Source: Limanda limanda (taxonomy: Eukaryota; Chordata; Actinopteri; Pleuronectiformes; Pleuronectidae). From it: a DNA stretch of 64,000 nt. The translations under genes and the position numbers were made by a program. Shown here piece by piece: positions 55,411 through 64,000 of the stretch; the stretch's first letter is position 1, and each line of letters begins with the position of its first letter. The DNA is taken from assembly GCF_963576545.1 (NCBI RefSeq), contig NC_083649.1, positions 10,613,646 to 10,677,645 on the forward strand. The letters run 5' to 3'. A model generated the notes under the pieces. The model did not search any database and was not told where the DNA came from. It saw nothing but the letters and a program-made list of their open reading frames with translations.

Positions 55411-55465
55411 GGCACGGTGGTACAGTGGTTTGCACCGTTGCCTCAGGACAGGAAGGCTGAACCTT
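55411..55465 (+). mobile_element. tRNA-like repeat head (GGCACGGTGGTACAGTGG)
   Basis: GGCACGGTGGTACAGTGGTT continues to a B-box-like GGCTGAACC. This is the head of a widespread fish repeat; the inverse of the same head closes the 59.7-kb copy. Confidence 0.5.
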
Positions 55466-56873
55466 GTGTACCCCTCCTTTCGCCCCCCTGTGTGAGCTGT
55501 ATCAAACCCCCCACTCCCAGCATCTTTGAACGGATTCACACTGTAGCTAATGAATGGATTATATCAAAACGCGAATAAAAATAGAAAACATCATTAAACT
55601 GCTGCAAAATAAATTGTTCAGGAAATGAGCCCCGGTGACACATGTGATCCTTTCAACGTTAACAAATGCCTGAGCCCAAAGCGAACATCTGCTGCAGGGA
55701 GTTGAACAGCAGGGAAACGTGCTGACAGTTGATAAATCAAGAGTCAGAAAAGCTGCAGATGCCTTTGAACCACTCGAACTGTCTCTATTGTAAACAAGAG
55801 TAAAAGTGCCTAATAACTTCACTCTCTGCCTGTGACGCCTTGATTTAAGAAAAAGTCATTTCATAATCAAGCAGATGTTGACATCATAATGAACATTTAC
55901 TGCTTAATAAAATGTCCTTTCCAATTAAAACTTATCAGAACACATTTTATAGCTGCCATTATTATATTGATCACCCAGTCCTCCATTATTTATTTGAATA
56001 GGGAAGTTTGTTTGGCTCTCATTCGTTAAGTGAACTGATTTGACCTGCGGTTTAGTGTAAATCAATTGCAAGGTGCTCTGTATTGAAAGAGAAGAAACAG
56101 TGCTCCATCCCTACAGCTGTAAGTTGTTAAGGTAAAACGAAAAAGTATTGGCTATTAAATCATTTGCTTGTCTCGCGAATTAAAGTAAAATAGAGTCCCA
56201 CAGTGTTCCTAATATACTGAACGCTGCCGCCTGTCACCTCAGTCGTTCTGGGTCGTAAGGTAAAACGTAAGCTGTAATTACCGTGTGCGTCCTCACCTCT
56301 GGATCTGGTGATTGTATGTCCGCGGCACCGAGAGGTTGTTTCAACTTGAGGATGTCACAGGGACTTGTTTTGCATAAAAGCACAAAATTATACCACGGAC
56401 AAACTCATTTGCATGTAAATACATGATTGGATAAGCACCGACCGTCCACCTGGACATCAGCGAGCGAGTGGATGTTTGCCGGCAGAGCAAAGTCTACACT
56501 GCCCAGTGCTGAGAAAAGACGGGATTAAGACATTTTGTGCAATTACCTGACCCTCTTGTCCTGATTCCTCTCGTCTGAGGGGGAGTTTACCTTTTAGAGA
56601 TACTTGCTGAGGAGTAGTTCCACACAGCTGCCTCTGAACTGTGGGTTTAACCATCACCCTGTCAGTATAATTTAAGTGGGAATAAGTCATAGCAGCTCCA
56701 CCTCTGTAAAAGATGCATTCTGAACTGCTTCAAATGGTATTTTCGGGTTTGTTTAATGTCTTATTCATTTGACTTTGACTTGCATGACAGCTCAATGCCT
56801 ATTTATAAACACCCAAGTGAAGAATGCACTTCTTGTGCTTTTGTGACAGTCTCCATATTCCATTTGGCTTTTT

Positions 56874-56965
56874 TCCCATCCCTTTCCATTCCTTTCCCAT
56901 CCCATCCCTTTCTATACTAACCTATTCTAAACTAAACCATCCCATCTTCCTTTCTATCCCTTTCT
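56874..56965 (+). repeat. Imperfect CCCATCC/CCTTTC tandem region
   Basis: Polypyrimidine-rich decayed tandem units (CCCATCCCTTTCC, CCATTCCTTTCCCATCCCAT, then CTATACTAACCTATTCTAAA). It looks like a degraded minisatellite. No function is seen. Confidence 0.6.
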
Positions 56966-58195
56966 CGTGGCTGTAAAAATCATTTCCAGATCGTCATGCA
57001 CTGTCAGGCTGCTATGGATCACAGGCTGTGGCAAAATGTGGCCTTTACATCAATGGGTGGTCATATATAAATATCGATCTCCTTTCAATAGTGTGCTCTG
57101 GAGAGGAACAGGACTATTGCCACCGTATTACAGAACATGTCATTGGTATTTAGTTGGTAATTATTGCAGGACAATAGCTAATAAAGATTTCTTTACCAAT
57201 AGAAGCTCTCTGTCATCTCCACCTGACCATGTGACACCTCACTGTGGCTGCTCCTTCATGCAATAATCAAACCCCTTCTCTTGCATTTTCACAGAGGAGC
57301 ACGATTAAGAAACGCTCCAACGACTCAATGATCAACACAGCATTTCTTATAGATGATTCACAGTCAAATCTTTGAGCCTGTTGGTTGATAGACAGCTTTT
57401 AAAGCAGCAGCAGCAGGAGACGTTCGCTTTATGACTCAACTCGGCTCTAAAATAGCTGATCAGTATGTTTCAGCAGGATACAATTCAATACTTCATGTCT
57501 TTTTTGTCTAGCACTAGCAGTTGCATGTTCAGAAAGACGATCATTGCCAAAATCAATCAATAACTTCTTGAGAAACAACAGCACTAGATGTAGCTGGAAC
57601 TGAGGTTGAGTGCTTCCTCCATCACTGACTGACTCAAAATGTCAACTTGTACCTAAAATCACTTGACTCTGCAGTTCCCTGTACCTTAACAGAGCTTCAA
57701 GCGTCTTTCAGCTCATTGTGTTTTTGTTGTATGACGTTCGACTTTGACATTTTGGTTCAGTTTCACTTTTATTACGACCTTAACAGCAGAAAACAGCTTT
57801 TCAGCAAACAAGCTGTGAGTGTGCACAACTTTCAAAGATCTCTACATGGCTTTGTGACTTCTAGATTGATAATAAAAAGTTTATCTCATCAACAACATAA
57901 ATGTGATCATGTGTCAAGGTGAATGGGCTTCCAAGTGCCATATGTGCACTAACTCACACAATAAGCATAATTATCAATAAAAAAAATGTCTCAAGATGAA
58001 TTCTATCATGTATTAGAATACATCAAGGAAAGAAGTAATCATAATAACAATGCAGCTAATGGTCAATAGTTTCCCTGACAATACCACAATTACGACAGAG
58101 ACGTGCCATTGAACACAATAGAGAGCTACGGGTGGAAGCAATTTTACAGTCACATGCTATTAATTACTAGACGGCTCCCAACAACAAGGAGGGAG

Positions 58196-58228
<33 letters not shown>

Positions 58229-59613
58229 AAAGACAGAGAGACAAAAGCTAAATGTCACTGATAGCCTCTGTGACTGGAGGGAGACTCCTCTCTGAAGAAG
58301 AGTGAAGCTTCCGTCCCTTTATAAACAAAACCTACATTTATCCAGTTAATTAATCTTAATTTCACTCCTCGAGCACGCTCTTCACAGCCAGACACTTTAT
58401 ATCCTCACCTCAGGGAGCTTTACACAACAACAGCTCACTACTGAGCAGCCTCGGTAGAAACATTGGTTTAAGGGTACAATGAGAATGACCATCCATCTGA
58501 CCTTTAGGGATACACCTCTGGGCAAAACCAATGATTAAATGGGAACTTGGAGGGTATTGATCAAGGGAAAGGTTAAATGAAACAACCCCCCCAACCCCCA
58601 AAAAGCAGACTATGCAGTACATTGATGATGTTAGTCATGGTGCTCCTGAGACCATGTCCTGTAGTCCAACGCCAGTCCACTTTCACTCAGACAACAGAAA
58701 AGCTTCTTTTTTTTTTTTTTGGACTACTAATTATAGCAAACTCAGAATTATGAAACTTCAAAGACTTGGACTTGAAAGACTGTTTGAGCCTTCGAGGCTT
58801 AATTTGACATGTAGTGTTTGCTTAACTCTTAACGCACAGAGGGAGCTTCGGAAATGCAGATGAGAATGTAGATGAATGAGATTATTGATGATTTACTTTT
58901 TTACTTTTTTCTGATCAATTTTCTCAAGGCAACAGATTTTTTGTGACAACACATTTGTCACTGAGCTATGTGAGAAACTGCATCTATGAAAACAACCAGT
59001 GGGTCATCGTCCTGTATGGTAACATCTTAAATACAAGCACCACTTTAACTGAAGAGGTCGAATGACACCGAGCAATAAGGTTTAAATGAAGCAACGAATA
59101 AAAATAAATAATGGATTGCTCATTGTTCTTATAGAGAAAATGCATGTTACTCCAGTCATGTTATTTTTAAATACTGTGTCAGGTATTGGTATATTATGAA
59201 TAAAGTGACAAAATGAAAAAAGTGCAGTATTACTATATACAATGTTATTCAAGTATCAGGAAATATGAACACATCCAAAGGGAGTCCTGTAAAAAACAGT
59301 TTCACCTACTGTTAGTGTAAGTTCAGACTAATTCTAATGCAAGTTTCCGATTTCTGCTGAAGGTTGTGTCTCCACCTTAGAACAATATTGTTTTTACAGT
59401 TATAGCGCTATAGAAACTTTTTGGTGGTAATTTGTGGAAACATACTTTTTTTTTTTACTTCATGAATGATGCTCAGCAGAAGAGAATCGAAGAATAGCAG
59501 AGAATAGCCAAAGTTTAAAGACAAATAATCAAAAATAGTGCTCGACCCCACAACCTTATCATACAATAAGCAACAAACATAATTCAAAATGTAAGTTACT
59601 TCCTTTAGAACTT

Positions 59614-59806
59614 CCATCCATCTATTATTTATACAGCTTATCCTATAAGGGTGGGGCTGAAGCCAATCCCAGCTGACATTGAGAAGACAACCCTCACAGG
59701 TCTCAAATGAACCTCACATAGAAAAGCCCCAGCCGTCCATCGAGCTAAAAACCCAGAACCTTCTTGCTGTGAGCTGACGGTATAAACCACTGCACCCCCG
59801 CCCCAC
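59614..59806 (+). mobile_element. Dispersed teleost repeat (ATCC-headed), second copy
   Basis: CCATCCATCTATT, then GAAGCCAATCCCAGCTGACA, AACCCAGAACCTTCTTGCTG and AACCACTGCACC match the family at 43070, with the tRNA-like end retained. Confidence 0.6.
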
Positions 59807-61528
59807 CCTCACCACGACTCTTTCAACCTTTTGTGAAATCAGTTTCAGCATTTCTGCCGCTCTCAGACTTTTTGCAGGTCTTATTGTGTGGCTCATTGGC
59901 GCCTGCTGGGAAGTAGGTTAGGTCAACAATGACATCGCATTGTCATCGTTTACCAGTCTGAATGCACGGCAGAATTTGAACCCTGTTTGAAATCACGTCG
60001 TAGTTCGGAATTGGGGCAGAGCTCCTTCATCTCGCTCTGACTGTCACTCTCCGAGGTGCTGAAATATTCAAACAGTCGCTCTCCGTGGTGCTGAACGATC
60101 AAAAGCAGTCTTTCTTCAACGCATCTAAACAAAAAAAACCTAGACGTGTGAGAATGTGTGTTTATATAAACACACCCATTGAGAGTCATTCGCAGCTACA
60201 ATCCGAGCATAATTGTCGATATTAAATACAAATATTTTTTTGATGAGCTTTACAATCATACCATGGATTTCACAGCATTTAGATTATAGAATAAAAATCC
60301 CTCCGCTTTCAAAGCCAGGATCTGTGCTTTCCACCCGCCCACACACCATTAGGCAAGTTTTCCTTCTCTCTTCAAACGTGTCTTCCCCTGTTCGAGGCGG
60401 CTGGAAGGAGCTGAAGCTTTTTCCTGGGAGTCTCACGCACATCAAAGTCGTCCAGTTACGCACAGATAGAGGAAGAGAGAACAAGAAGAAGGAGAGGGAG
60501 AAAGAGAGGATGAATGTATTGTGACGCTCATCAGTTGGAGGCATCTCTGTTTCCACATTCACGCCGCCTCTTCATTTCACACCATCTACTCCTCCACATG
60601 GACACGTGCACACACAGACACACGCACATGCCGACACGCACGCATGCATGCACACGCATTGTAGAATCAAATAATGTCATAATATCACTTCAACAGAAAG
60701 TGTAGTGAAAAAGTGTAGCTTGGAGGCAACATCTCCAACGGTCTTCAGTGATTTAGTACAAACAAGTTGATCCTGCTAATGAGAATCAACGACTCCAAGT
60801 TTTTCGTCAATTTCTCTGTGAACTTTTTTTTCTCTCATTTCTCCATCTCCCTCTCGTCTTTGCCACTTTGGGTCAATTTCTGTCCTCATCTGGCCCCAGT
60901 CGCACCCCCCGTCATCCCCTCCATCCATCTTTCTTGGCCCATCTTTTCCCACCCCGTCTTTTCTCCTCATTATCCTTCTCCATCATCCATGATGCTCAAG
61001 TTCAGCCCACTGCACCAATTTGCCCTGACGGTGAATTGTGTTGAAAATAATTCCCAATGCTGAGCGGCCCGTGCTGGGCTGAGGTTCAGGCAGATAGGAA
61101 ATGATGGGAAGGGCTGTCAGCCGAGAAATTGTGCGTCCAGGGAAAAAACACAGCGCCGGAACAGGACGCAGGATTAAATCGCACCATTTACCGGTACAGT
61201 ACGAAAAAGAAATTCAGCCAGTGTAGACTTCAAAGCAACACGTTTGTTTATTGAAAGCAGCCAAAAAATGCAAACCATTGTTGGTGTCCGCTTTGCATTC
61301 ATAGCTTGAGCTTTCATCAAGTCTTTTATACAAATTGTAATGTTAACACTGAGCAATGAATAAATTGAATTCCTTGTTTCTGTTTCTTTTTTCCCCCTGC
61401 ACATTTGAAAAACAAAGCACTCCACAACTAGCATCTTATCTCTGTTACTATTCACTTGCATTACAAATAGGCTAAACACATTTATATAATCCGCTAATCT
61501 CCCCAGCAGCGTTCTCATATCACAACAG

Positions 61529-61594
61529 ACACACACACACACACACACAAATACACTCACAGGCACGCCACTCACACACAAATTTACCTGACAC

Positions 61595-61625
<31 letters not shown>
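61529..61625 (+). repeat. Two (CA)n runs separated by 40 bp
   Basis: AC repeats at 61529-61549 and 61591-61625 with a CA-rich spacer, probably an old interrupted array. Confidence 0.9.
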
Positions 61626-62696
61626 GTGTCTGGCTGACATAGATCCAACTGTATTTGCCCGGGTGTTGGACACCGAGTGTGTCTGGTCGTAGCCAAGAAA
61701 GCTTCAGGGCCAAACTATAATTCCTGCACAGTCTATAGCAATCTGATTAGAGCTCTAAATTGCTTTTCCGCTCAACCTTTTAGTGTTTTAACAGTTTCTC
61801 TCTCCCTTAACACCCCATCTCAGTTCCTTTCACCCTCTCTCTCTCTCTTTCTCTATATCTGCCTTACCCACTCTCTTTTCCTATAATAATTGCCTACCCC
61901 TCCTCTCCCTTTCCCCCCTTCTCCCTCTCACCCTCTTAAAACCACTATATTGTCTCCAATTCTGCAGCACATCTACCTTCCTTTTTACATCTGAATCTTT
62001 CAATCTCTTGCCCGTATCACCTCATTTCTCCTTCCTCTCTCTCTCTTTCTATCCAATTTTTACTCCACGACTTTCCTTACTCTCCACCGCCCCTGTTTCA
62101 CTGGGTTTTTTTCCTTTATCCTGATGAGTCAAAGTGGAGGATGTTCTCCATTCTTTTCCACACTCTCCCCCATTAGTCCATTAGAAGCTGCTGCAAGATG
62201 TACATTATTCTGGTCTCAGGGGCCAAGCTATCACTTTCACTGTAGCCAGAGAGCCATAGAGAATCAAGGCGAGGGGCCTGGCATGCCTTGTTAGGTGTGT
62301 CTCAAGCTTGAACGATTAGCAATTACACTGTCTGGCTCAACTTCTTGGGATTTGATGGAGTCAGCACGCTTGTCCAATCAGATATCAGGATGAAGTTGTT
62401 TTCCCCCTCAGAGTGACTAAGCATTTGATGGTGGGGGTGGCTTTTTCTAAGTTTTGGTTTATATCGCTTGTTTTCTGTTTTTTTTTTTCACAGAAAATGA
62501 TGCCTCCCAAATGCAAAATCAGAGGGTGTCAAGTCGAATGCAGTGCCAAGTCAAAACAGAAGTTATCTCAGGGCACTTTTCATATAGAGCACGTCTAGGC
62601 CAGGGAATTTAGTATGATGACTAAGCGCTAAGAGACAGGATCAAAGAAAAAAGAGGGAGGGTGAGTGAGAGGTTGAGACAGAGAGGTGGGGGCCAA

Positions 62697-62923
62697 TGTG
62701 TGTGTGTGTGTGTGTGTGTGTGTTGGAGGCTGGGGGGTGAGATGGGGGGGGATTGTACAATGCTCAAAGTCATGTAAATTGAATGAGCCACCCTCCAACA
62801 AAGTCAGAGCTCAAGGTGGTCCACACGAACTGTAGAGTGGCAGTTTGAAAACATTTTGTATTCTTCATTTGCCTACGCACAGTAGATCGGTCAGTGGGTT
62901 CTTTTGGGGGGGGGGGGGGGGGG
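62697..62923 (+). repeat. (GT)13 run and, farther on, a G18 tract
   Basis: A TG run at 62697-62723, then unique sequence, then 18 guanines at 62906-62923. The G run is a quadruplex candidate and an error-prone site. Confidence 0.92.
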
Positions 62924-63539
62924 TTTGGTTTGAATGCTTGTTGGGTGTGAATGTTCACAATGAACGTGGTATCCAACGAGATGATGCTGAACTCTGCCTG
63001 GATGGCGAAGAAGGTAAAGTCTTTATGGATGACCACTAGGGTTGCAAAGGGGTGGCAAGTTTCCAGTAAATATCCGGAAACTTTCCTCGGGAATATTAAG
63101 CTCGGGAATTTCGGGAATTTTGAAAAAAAAAAAAACTATGCAAATTAAACGCTGAGCAATAAAAACATCATTCAAAACTCTATTTTAAAGATGTATGGAA
63201 TGCAGCACACACTGCATGTTGAGATTCAACCCTCCACTGTGCATTCTTCATCACATGCACAGATAATTCCCAGCATCCTTCACTCTACAGCAGGGCTACT
63301 GAGGCCTGCTGTAGTGTGCAGGACTAGTCAGGTAAGTTTCGATGATATCACTGGGGAAAATATATTAGCATGCTGATTGAGGATTGTTCATCTGTTCATC
63401 TAGCCTATTTCCATGCATTTATCCATCAATTGTAAAATATTTTTACAGACGATTCCAATTGTTTGGCTAACTATTTATATCTCTGGCATTGCATTAGTGT
63501 TTTTTTACAAACTTTTTTCTCATCTTATTCTACAGAACA

Positions 63540-63746
63540 ATGCCACGTGCACTATCTCATGTGTGGAGACATTTCACCTCATCCAATGTAGAAGGAAAGG
63601 CTGTGAACATTTACAAATACTGTGCAAAGACCTATGTTAAGAATGACACAACGATGCAGAAGCATATAGTCAAGTGCCCAAAGTTTCCTCAGGGCTCAAA
63701 TCAGATTATGACCCAACTAAATGTTTATATTTATGTCTGTATATGA
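63540..63746 (+). CDS. BED zinc-finger ORF inside the hAT element (68 codons)
   Basis: ATG at 63540 follows an acceptor (TTCTACAG) by four bases. The frame gives RALSHVWRHFTSS, then the finger region NIYKYCAKTYVKNDTTMQKH followed by IVKCPKFP, and ends at TGA. It matches the N-terminal BED finger of hAT transposases (pattern WkhF...CkyCgk.y....t.m.kHi.kCp). The first cysteine of the C-x-x-C pair is replaced (IYKYC), while the second Cys and the His/Cys pair remain, so zinc binding is probably lost. It is most likely a remnant of the transposase N-terminus. A DNA-binding peptide is conceivable but not supported. Confidence 0.6.
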   Translation: MPRALSHVWRHFTSSNVEGKAVNIYKYCAKTYVKNDTTMQKHIVKCPKFPQGSNQIMTQLNVYIYVCI

Positions 63747-63792
63747 CAAGGTAAATACAGTTAGTATAAATTACCCACAACATTTCCAGTTT

Positions 63793-63882
63793 ATTCCCGT
63801 TAATACCCGTTAATTCCCGTTAATTCCCGTGTATTCCCGTTAATTCCCGTTAATTCCCGTTAATTCCTGTTAATTCCCATGG
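63793..63882 (+). repeat. Nine 10-bp tandem units (ATTCCCGTTA) in the hAT right end
   Basis: Nine consecutive 10-bp units with few changes (ATACCCGTTA, ATTCCCGTGT, ATTCCTGTTA; the last is ATTCCCATGG). They lie 42 bp inside the right terminus. Subterminal arrays in hAT elements are often transposase-binding sites; that role here is inferred. Confidence 0.9.
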
Positions 63883-64000
63883 AAAGTTTCCAACTTTGAT
63901 TATTCCCGGAATTTTGCAGCCCTAATGACCACTGACAATCGTTGTAGGAGAGAGAGGGAGAGTGAAGCACCGGGCGTTTTCCTTCTGTTGTTTTTGTCAG

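Larger units (their letters stand above)
63037..63924 (+). mobile_element. Non-autonomous hAT element, complete, 888 bp
   Basis: The left terminus TAGGGTTGCAAAG and the right terminus (inverse TAGGGCTGCAAAA) form imperfect inverted repeats. The element is bracketed by a perfect 8-bp duplication ATGACCAC (63029-63036 and 63925-63932), the hAT signature. It keeps a donor (63332) and an acceptor (63534-63535) around a small intron, then a BED-finger exon. The transposase core (RNase H-like fold, hATC dimerisation domain) is missing. The intact duplication suggests a fairly young insertion. It presumably moves only with a related transposase elsewhere in the genome. Confidence 0.92.

Noticed and set aside
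61174..61713. 179-codon minus-strand frame
   Set aside because: Contains two CA arrays; the remaining parts are unrecognised and lack splice or promoter support.
63793..63882. CRISPR-like array
   Set aside because: Units are 10 bp with no spacers, and it lies in a eukaryotic transposon.

Overview
The window looks like nuclear DNA from a ray-finned (teleost, probably percomorph-type) fish. Genes are split by GT-AG introns. Intergenic DNA is rich in (CA)n/(GT)n microsatellites and in dispersed repeats typical of teleosts (tRNA-derived SINEs, L2-like LINE pieces, a hAT element with a BED finger, TTAA-flanked MITEs). The only two well-supported host genes are YIPF5 and KCTD16. They lie head to head, as neighbours in the order known from the human 5q31 interval. 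The species call is an inference; no sequence here fixes it.

Layout. 1-12.2 kb: gene-poor DNA with a (C)18 tract, two long CA arrays, a SINE copy (7.7 kb) and a decayed L2-like LINE tail (7.9-8.2 kb). 12.2-16.2 kb: YIPF5 on the minus strand, with a non-coding first exon, five coding exons, 256 codons and a promoter carrying two ETS-like sites. 16.2-27.9 kb: intergenic, with one unexplained 89-codon reading frame and a few repeats. 27.9-32.3 kb: a composite region. It holds broken exons of an RNF14-like RING-between-RING E3 ligase in at least two partial copies, a TTAA-flanked piggyBac-like MITE, an LTR-like stretch running directly into the exact 5' end of an 18S rRNA fragment, a damaged RecQ-type helicase motif-I fragment and two perfect hairpins. 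The whole region is bracketed by inverted copies of a roughly 105-bp MITE terminus. 34.7-36.6 kb: CpG-rich 5' region and first coding exon of KCTD16 on the plus strand. 36.6-64 kb: intron 1 of KCTD16, or intron plus unrecognised sequence, with no second coding exon seen. It is filled with microsatellites, SINE/LINE tails and a 250-bp direct repeat, and ends with a complete 888-bp non-autonomous hAT element with a perfect 8-bp target-site duplication.

Function. YIPF5 is a five-pass Golgi/ER membrane protein of vesicle traffic. KCTD16 is an auxiliary subunit of GABA-B receptors. Nothing indicates that they work together; their proximity is conserved synteny. The most unusual part is the 28-32 kb cluster, where pieces of an E3 ligase gene, rRNA and a helicase lie between inverted transposon-like ends. 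The simplest reading is a graveyard of nested insertions in a duplicated RNF14-like locus. A gene-capturing (Pack-type) element is a testable alternative.
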